Positions 59,685 to 64,000 of a DNA stretch of 64,000 bases are shown here, piece after piece (position 1 is the first letter of the stretch; each line of letters opens with the position of its first letter). The stretch spans positions 620,001 to 684,000 of the forward strand of contig NZ_JBNAGH010000002.1 in assembly GCF_049801095.1 (NCBI RefSeq). The letters run 5' to 3'. The translations under genes were made by a program, and so were the position numbers. Origin of the DNA: Dinoroseobacter sp049801095. GTDB taxonomy: Bacteria > Pseudomonadota > Alphaproteobacteria > Rhodobacterales > Rhodobacteraceae. A model generated the notes under the pieces. That model was not told where the DNA came from, ran no database searches, and was given only the letters and a program-made list of their open reading frames with translations.

Positions 59685-60389
59685 ATGACACAGGAAAAAG
59701 TAGCCCTCATCACAGCAGGTGGCAGTGGCATGGGCGCCGATGCCGCCCGCAGGCTCGCGCAGGACGGGTTCAAGGTCGGCATCCTCTCCTCCTCCGGCAA
59801 GGGCGAGGCTTTGGGCGCTGAACTTGGCGGGTTCGGCGTGACCGGATCCAATCTCGACCCCGAGGCGCTGAGCGCACTGATCGAGGGCGCCCAGACACGC
59901 TGGGGCCGCGTGGATGTACTGGTCAATTCTGCCGGGCATGGACCAAAGGGACCCGTGCTCGACATCGATGATGCGGACTGGCACCAGGGGATGGAGGTCT
60001 ACCTGATGAACGTGATCCGCCCGACCCGCCTCGTCACACCGCTGATGCAGGCCCAGGGGGGCGGCGCGATCCTCAACATCTCGACCTTCGCCGCCTTTGA
60101 GCCGGACCCCCTGTTCCCGACCTCCGGCGTGTTCCGCGCGGCCCTTGCGGCGTTCACCAAGCTTTTTTCCGACAAGTATGCGGGCGACAACATCCGCATG
60201 AACAACATCCTGCCGGGCTTCATCGACAGCCTGCCGGAGACCGAGGACCGCAAGGCGCGGATCCCCATGGGTCGCTATGGCCGCGCCGAGGAAGTCTCCG
60301 CCCTGATCGCCTTCCTCGCCTCCGAGGGCGGCGGCTACATGACCGGGCAGAACCTGCGCATCGATGGCGGGCTGACCCGTGCCGTCTGA
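59685..60389 (+). CDS. SDR-family protein with degenerate YxxxK motif
   Basis: A 234-residue short-chain dehydrogenase/reductase fold. The cofactor loop is ITAGGSGMGADAARRL, NSAGHGPKG replaces the NAG motif, and ILNISTFAAFEPD gives the catalytic serine region. NNILPGFIDSLPE and YMTGQNLRIDGGLTRAV close it. The usual YxxxK is replaced in PTSGVFRAALAAFTKL, so tyrosine and lysine are missing or displaced and redox activity is uncertain. ATG 59685 has GGAG seven bases upstream; ATG 59673 is the alternative. Divergent from the LysR gene. Confidence 0.85.
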   Translation: MTQEKVALITAGGSGMGADAARRLAQDGFKVGILSSSGKGEALGAELGGFGVTGSNLDPEALSALIEGAQTRWGRVDVLVNSAGHGPKGPVLDIDDADWHQGMEVYLMNVIRPTRLVTPLMQAQGGGAILNISTFAAFEPDPLFPTSGVFRAALAAFTKLFSDKYAGDNIRMNNILPGFIDSLPETEDRKARIPMGRYGRAEEVSALIAFLASEGGGYMTGQNLRIDGGLTRAV

Positions 60390-60642
60390 CAATGGACCGC
60401 CCAACGCGGCCACCCACCGCGATCAGGCACGGCTGGTCTTCACGGTAAAATGGGGCGCCTCGGTGCTCCAGATCATGGGCTATGCGGCCACGGGCTTTGG
60501 CTGGACGCCCCTGAACGTCTACCTCTTTCTCGGAGGGCTTCTCGGCTGGTTTGCCGTGGGCGTCTTTTGGAAGGACAAGGCCCTGATGCTGGTCCATGCC
60601 GTGGCGCTGACCGCGATGATCGCCGGGATGTTCAGCCGCTAG
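60379..60642 (+). CDS. small membrane protein (DUF6552-like)
   Basis: An 87-residue protein with two hydrophobic helices (VFTVKWGASVLQIMGYAATGFGW, NVYLFLGGLLGWFAVGVFW) and a third weaker one (ALMLVHAVALTAMIAGMF). It overlaps the SDR gene by 11 bp and is probably cotranscribed with it. It resembles a Rhodobacterales family I loosely associate with DUF6552; function unknown. Confidence 0.65.
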   Translation: MPSDNGPPNAATHRDQARLVFTVKWGASVLQIMGYAATGFGWTPLNVYLFLGGLLGWFAVGVFWKDKALMLVHAVALTAMIAGMFSR

Positions 60643-61009
60643 CCGCCTCCTCGGGCTGCTCCCACGGGGGGCGCGCATCGGTGAATTCGTGAAAGCTCAC
60701 GCGCAGCCCGGGATCGTCGTCGAGGCATTGGGCATTGATCGGAAAGGACTCGTCCGGCGAGAGCGGCTCGCCCAACCCCGTCCCGCATTTGCGGCAGAAG
60801 GAGCGGCGATAGGTGAACGGGGCCTCCGGGTCGAGGGTCGCGATCTCATCCAGCCCGCGGGTCACGCGGAACTGAGCGCGCTTTACGAAGATCATCGTGG
60901 ACGTGCCCAGTTTCCGACACCGTGCGCAGTGGCATTGCCCCATGCCGCCCGGCGTTCCGGTGATGGTAAATGCGACGGCTCCGCAGACGCAGCTTCCCTT
61001 GAGTTCCAT
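60632..61009 (-). CDS. GFA-family (glutathione-dependent formaldehyde-activating-like) protein
   Basis: A 125-residue zinc protein of the GFA/CENP-V fold. GSCVCGAVAF, QCHCARCRKLGTS and RSFCRKCGTGLGEP supply the conserved cysteines for two zinc sites. In known members these bind glutathione adducts; most small members have unknown substrates. ATG 61009 follows GGGAAG. It is divergent from a WYL regulator with a perfect inverted repeat between them. Confidence 0.87.
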   Translation of the reverse strand: MELKGSCVCGAVAFTITGTPGGMGQCHCARCRKLGTSTMIFVKRAQFRVTRGLDEIATLDPEAPFTYRRSFCRKCGTGLGEPLSPDESFPINAQCLDDDPGLRVSFHEFTDARPPWEQPEEAASG

Positions 61010-61058
61010 GGTCGTGATCTTCCCTTTGTGTGATTGCTGCCTCCCCCTAGCACCCCCC

Positions 61059-61080
61059 TGCTGACACCGTTCTGTCAGCA
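61059..61080. promoter_or_regulatory. putative operator of the WYL regulator
   Basis: TGCTGACA-N6-TGTCAGCA is a perfect 8-bp inverted repeat between the divergent GFA and WYL genes. A further half-site TGTCAG follows at 61084-61089. Confidence 0.65.
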
Positions 61081-61130
61081 TATTGTCAGTATGCGTTCTG
61101 CCGCCTAGCTTGCGAGGCAGGGAGGACGCG

Positions 61131-61841
61131 ATGCGACGTGGCGACAGACTGTTTGAAGTGATCGAGATCCTGCGCCGCGCCCGCGGCCCGATCTCCGCCG
61201 AGGCAATCGGGCGCGAGCTCTCGGTGACCAAGCGCACCGTTTATCGCGACGTGGCCGCGCTCATGGCGCAGGGCGTACCGATCCAGGGCGAGGCCGGGAT
61301 CGGCTATGTGCTGGAGGCCGGGTTCCACATGCCACCGCTGATGCTCACCTCCGAGGAGGTCGAGGCCGCGATCCTCGGCGCGGAATGGGTGCGCACGCGG
61401 GGCGATCCTGTCCTGGCCAAGGCCGCCGCCACGCTCATCAGCAAGATCGAGACCGTGGCACCGGAACGGCTGCGCACCTCCTTTATCGATCCAGTGGTCC
61501 GCGTCGCCCCGGTCACACCGCCGGACGAAGTCCTCGATGCTGGCGCGATCCGGACTGCGATCCGCGGGCGGCGCAAGATCCGGCTGTGCTATGCCGACAG
61601 TTCGGGCGCCGAGACCGAGCGGGTGATCTGGCCCATCCTGCTGGGATACCGGGAGGAAGGTCGGATCATCGCCGCCTGGTGCGAGCTGCGAACGGGGTTC
61701 CGGTACTTCCGCACCGAACGGATCCGCGCCGGAGAAGTCCTGACAGATCAGATCCCGCGCCGCATGGATCTGCTGCGCGCGGATTGGGAGCGGGCCATGG
61801 CCGACGAACGTGCGCGCTATGCGGCTGCCGGGCGCGCCTGA
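61131..61841 (+). CDS. HTH-WYL (YafY-type) transcriptional regulator
   Basis: A 236-residue regulator. The N-terminal HTH_11 domain is MRRGDRLFEVIEILRRARGPISAEAIGRELSVTKRTVYRDVAALMAQGVPIQGEAGIGYVL; the WYL domain is IRTAIRGRRKIRLCYADSSGAETERVIWPILLGYREEGRIIAAWCELRTGFRYFRTERI. WYL domains sense small ligands or nucleic acids. ATG 61131 follows GGGAGGA. It probably represses itself and the divergent GFA gene. The 3' end overlaps the convergent methyltransferase gene by 25 bp. Confidence 0.9.
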   Translation: MRRGDRLFEVIEILRRARGPISAEAIGRELSVTKRTVYRDVAALMAQGVPIQGEAGIGYVLEAGFHMPPLMLTSEEVEAAILGAEWVRTRGDPVLAKAAATLISKIETVAPERLRTSFIDPVVRVAPVTPPDEVLDAGAIRTAIRGRRKIRLCYADSSGAETERVIWPILLGYREEGRIIAAWCELRTGFRYFRTERIRAGEVLTDQIPRRMDLLRADWERAMADERARYAAAGRA

Positions 61842-62506
61842 TCGCTTCTACACCCGAGGCGGGTCGCAGCGCTGGCACCTCGGGCAACAAGGGCCGCCAC
61901 CGGTCCGGCGAGCGGGATCACGCGGATCTCTGCCGCGCCCGCGGCGGCCACCAGATCAACCACCCGGGACACACAAAGAAACCGTCCGGTCCCCCGGCGC
62001 AGCAAGGCCTGCCGCATCATCCAGTCCACTGGCCCGCGGGCAGGTTTGTCCGCGCAAAAGGCAAGACACAGCGCGCCGCCCGGACGCAAGACGCGGCAAA
62101 GCTCCTGCAGCGCCAGGGCCGCATCGGCGGAGGTTTCCAACGCCCAGGCGCAGGTCACGATCTCAAACCGGGCCGAGGGAAAGGGCAACGCCTCGAGCCG
62201 CCCCGGCACCTTGGGACAGGGCAGATCCGCGCAACGGTTGAGCATCGCCGCCGATGGATCGAGCAGGGTCAGGTCCTCTGCCGCGACACCCTCGGACAAG
62301 AGCGTCCGCGCGAAGACACCTGTGCCACAGCCGACATCCAGAAGGGCAGCACCCGGGCGATAGGCCACGCGCACAGCAGCCTCGAGCGCCGCCTGCGCCT
62401 CGCCCCCAGCATATTTCAACCAGCGGCGGTGCAGCAGATCATAACTGGGCGCCAAGCGGGAATAGAGTTCCACCGGGTCGCGCGTCTCTCCAGCCAGGTG
62501 GCTCAT
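61817..62506 (-). CDS. class I SAM-dependent methyltransferase
   Basis: A 229-residue methyltransferase of the UbiE/Methyltransf_11 type. LYSRLAPSYDLLHRRWLKYAGG is the N-terminal part, ALLDVGCGTGVFARTLL motif I, LTLLDPSAAMLNRC motif II and LQELCRVLRPGGALCLAF motif III. The substrate is not inferable. MRQALLRRGTGRFLCVSRVVDLVAAAGAAEIRVIPL is the usual C-terminal cap. Confidence 0.83.
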   Translation of the reverse strand: MSHLAGETRDPVELYSRLAPSYDLLHRRWLKYAGGEAQAALEAAVRVAYRPGAALLDVGCGTGVFARTLLSEGVAAEDLTLLDPSAAMLNRCADLPCPKVPGRLEALPFPSARFEIVTCAWALETSADAALALQELCRVLRPGGALCLAFCADKPARGPVDWMMRQALLRRGTGRFLCVSRVVDLVAAAGAAEIRVIPLAGPVAALVARGASAATRLGCRSDQARPAAA

Positions 62507-62647
62507 TGCGCGCCCTCCAGCTGGTCCGAAAATGAGCGGGAACTACGATCCACTTGGATCATGAACCCTTGTGGGAAGAAAACACCGGTGCCAAGAGGCC
62601 TCGTCCGGCGCGCAGATCTCAAAGAGACGAAACTATCCGCAAAGACC

Positions 62648-63310
62648 CTAAACATGTCGCATCACCTTTGAAGTCGGGGCATCGGACACCTTGCGGATCA
62701 CCCATTCGGCAATCGCAAGGTTCAGCGCCCAGGCGCTCCCCATCATCAGATCGCGCTCAAACCCCAGCAACTCCTGCCCTGTCACCAGCAGAGCCCCGAG
62801 CCCAAGGATGGTCTGGGTCCCCGCCCCCTGCCCAATCGCAACGGCGCGCAGCATGGCAGCCCAGTGCCGTGCGATATCCCGACGGCGGATCGCAACCACC
62901 GCACGCAGGATGAGCCACAGCATCCAGAGGCTGAGTAGGATGCGCAGCGCGAAGAGAATCCCGCCCTGCAACTCCTCTGGAAAGGAAAAGGCGACTGTCA
63001 TCCAGAGCCCGGATCCCGCGCTCACACTGCCTCCGAGCACCGCGATCCGCCCCAACACCCGGTGCAACCCGGGGCGGCTCTGCCGCAGGCTGGGCAAGAT
63101 CTGCACCGCGCCCAGCAGACAAAAGGCAGCGCTACCCAGAACATGCAGGATCACAGGCAAGGGCTGAGCCAGCGCGCGGGGGTTCGGCGGCGCCAAAGCG
63201 GCCCCGCCCAGCAGCTCGACCATCCGCAGCATCCCGCCGAGGACGGGCACCGCAGACAGGATCAGCAGCCCGGCCAGCAATGCTCCATCGCGTCGAGAAA
63301 GAAATCTCAT
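62648..63310 (-). CDS. DUF2306 family membrane protein
   Basis: A 220-residue protein with about six transmembrane helices. PLPVILHVLGSAAFCLLGAVQILPSLRQSRPGLHRVLGRIAVLGG is the DUF2306 block with conserved histidines, and RRRDIARHWAAMLRAVAIGQGAGTQ follows. Function unknown; a haem or quinone link is conceivable from the histidines in membrane segments. ATG 63310 starts just before the first helix. Confidence 0.8.
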   Translation of the reverse strand: MRFLSRRDGALLAGLLILSAVPVLGGMLRMVELLGGAALAPPNPRALAQPLPVILHVLGSAAFCLLGAVQILPSLRQSRPGLHRVLGRIAVLGGSVSAGSGLWMTVAFSFPEELQGGILFALRILLSLWMLWLILRAVVAIRRRDIARHWAAMLRAVAIGQGAGTQTILGLGALLVTGQELLGFERDLMMGSAWALNLAIAEWVIRKVSDAPTSKVMRHV

Positions 63311-63413
63311 GGCACGCCCCACCGCAGAGTGAGCTCCGCAGAGGCCTGCCACATGGACACCACCCGATGCCGCACGGCCTCCCCCCAGCACATCGCAAGA
63401 CCTCTCCGCGCCA

Positions 63414-64000
63414 TCACGCGGCCCGTTCGAATTGCGGCAGCAAGGCCAGCACCGAGGCATGGATCGCGGCGCGTCCAAGCTCGGGCCGCGGCGGGTAGAT
63501 CCACTGCCGGTTGATCTCGGCCTTCATCTCGGCGCCGTCTTCCCTTGTCTTGACCAGCGCCCGGTCCCAGCCTTGGGTGAAAACCGCGCCATAGGGGCCA
63601 AGATCGATGCAGGTCGCATAATCGGGCTGGCCATAGACCACGGTCGATTGACGCAAGAGATCGCGGACCGCGTTGTGCCCGGCGATGACCCCCGTGGGGA
63701 TCGCATGCTGGCAGGACATCAGCGTCGCGCGCCCACGCTCGGCCTGGGCCAGCGCCACATCGCCCGCCGCAAAGACCTCTGCCCGGTCGGCCACGCGCAG
63801 ATCCGGCTGCACCACAAGCCGACCATTGGCCCCGGTCCCCGCGCTGACCTGGGCTGTCAGGTGCGAGGCGCGCAGCCCGGTGGCGAAGATGACGGTGTGG
63901 GTCTCCAGCACCCGGCCAGAGCCCAGGGTCAGCACCTCGGGCGTGAGGCTGTGCGGCGCGTCCCCTCCCAGAAAGCGCACATTCGCCTCGACCAGCGCGG
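63414..64000 (-). CDS. NDH-2-like FAD-dependent pyridine nucleotide oxidoreductase (5' end outside the window)
   Basis: The C-terminal 195 residues of a two-dinucleotide-binding-domain flavoprotein. VIFATGLRASHL, then RVADRAEVFAAGDVALAQAERGRATLMSCQHAIPTGVIAGHNAVRDLL (the GDVA FAD-binding motif), and QPDYATCIDLGPYGAVFTQGWDRALVKT. The last block and the C-terminal region resemble NADH dehydrogenase/NDH-2-like oxidoreductases. The frame is open to the right edge, so the N-terminal FAD and NAD domains are missing here. Confidence 0.82.
   Translation of the reverse strand, partial: ALVEANVRFLGGDAPHSLTPEVLTLGSGRVLETHTVIFATGLRASHLTAQVSAGTGANGRLVVQPDLRVADRAEVFAAGDVALAQAERGRATLMSCQHAIPTGVIAGHNAVRDLLRQSTVVYGQPDYATCIDLGPYGAVFTQGWDRALVKTREDGAEMKAEINRQWIYPPRPELGRAAIHASVLALLPQFERAA

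Overview
The window comes from a GC-rich alphaproteobacterium, most likely a member of the Rhodobacterales (Roseobacter group). Supporting signs are the host gene content (small families I associate with Rhodobacterales such as DUF6280, a form II CoxL-like protein, ugpBAEC, a cobalamin riboswitch and a perfect FNR-type box) and a GC-rich extragenic repeat at 3' gene ends. I cannot name the genus.

Layout. (1) 1-27.6 kb is host chromosome: inositol monophosphatase family, serine hydrolase, divergent metR/metF, a PaaI-type thioesterase, a riboswitch-controlled B12-type ABC uptake operon (5 genes, minus strand), DUF2235, an orphan CoxL-like molybdopterin protein, valS, two PLP aminotransferases, a glycosyltransferase, ygfZ, DUF4399 behind an FNR box, efp, DUF6280, a YdjM-like membrane protein, cobQ, a disordered protein, tolC and a pcm-like methyltransferase. 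(2) 27.6-51.2 kb is an integrated element of about 23.6 kb in the 3' end of tRNA-Cys. It is bounded by a perfect 51-bp direct repeat (27633-27683 and 51176-51226), carries a tyrosine integrase and an AlpA-type regulator at its right end, and is visibly lower in GC. (3) 51.2-64 kb is host again: a LysR gene beside ugpBAEC, an RTX-repeat protein, a GcvA-like LysR gene divergent from an SDR, a WYL regulator divergent from a GFA protein, a methyltransferase, DUF2306 and a truncated NDH-2-like oxidoreductase.

The element has three parts. The AT-rich left part (28.0-33.3 kb) is a tightly coupled cargo operon: amidohydrolase, GNAT, a 61-residue peptide, a B12-binding-type radical SAM enzyme, a multi-pass membrane protein and an unknown protein. 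It resembles a small-molecule or modified-peptide pathway that I do not recognise. The middle (33.5-45.9 kb) holds a large serine recombinase, two VirD4/HerA-like transfer ATPases (one frameshifted inside its Walker A region), DUF3768, a replication-relaxation protein, a thermonuclease with an in-frame TGA, an XRE regulator, a structured intergenic region that may encode an RNA, and a hairpin cluster that may be oriT. The right part (45.9-49.5 kb) is a defence block: a NaeI-type restriction-modification pair and a coupled DUF262-HEPN pair. It is followed by AlpA and the integrase. Pairs of the octamer TAGGCTCA, one helical turn apart, lie just inside both ends and look like integrase arm sites.

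The strongest candidates for something new are the radical SAM/peptide/GNAT/amidohydrolase operon, the structured intergenic block at 39.75-39.93 kb, and the riboswitch operon that ends in a substrate-binding-like protein with no signal peptide.
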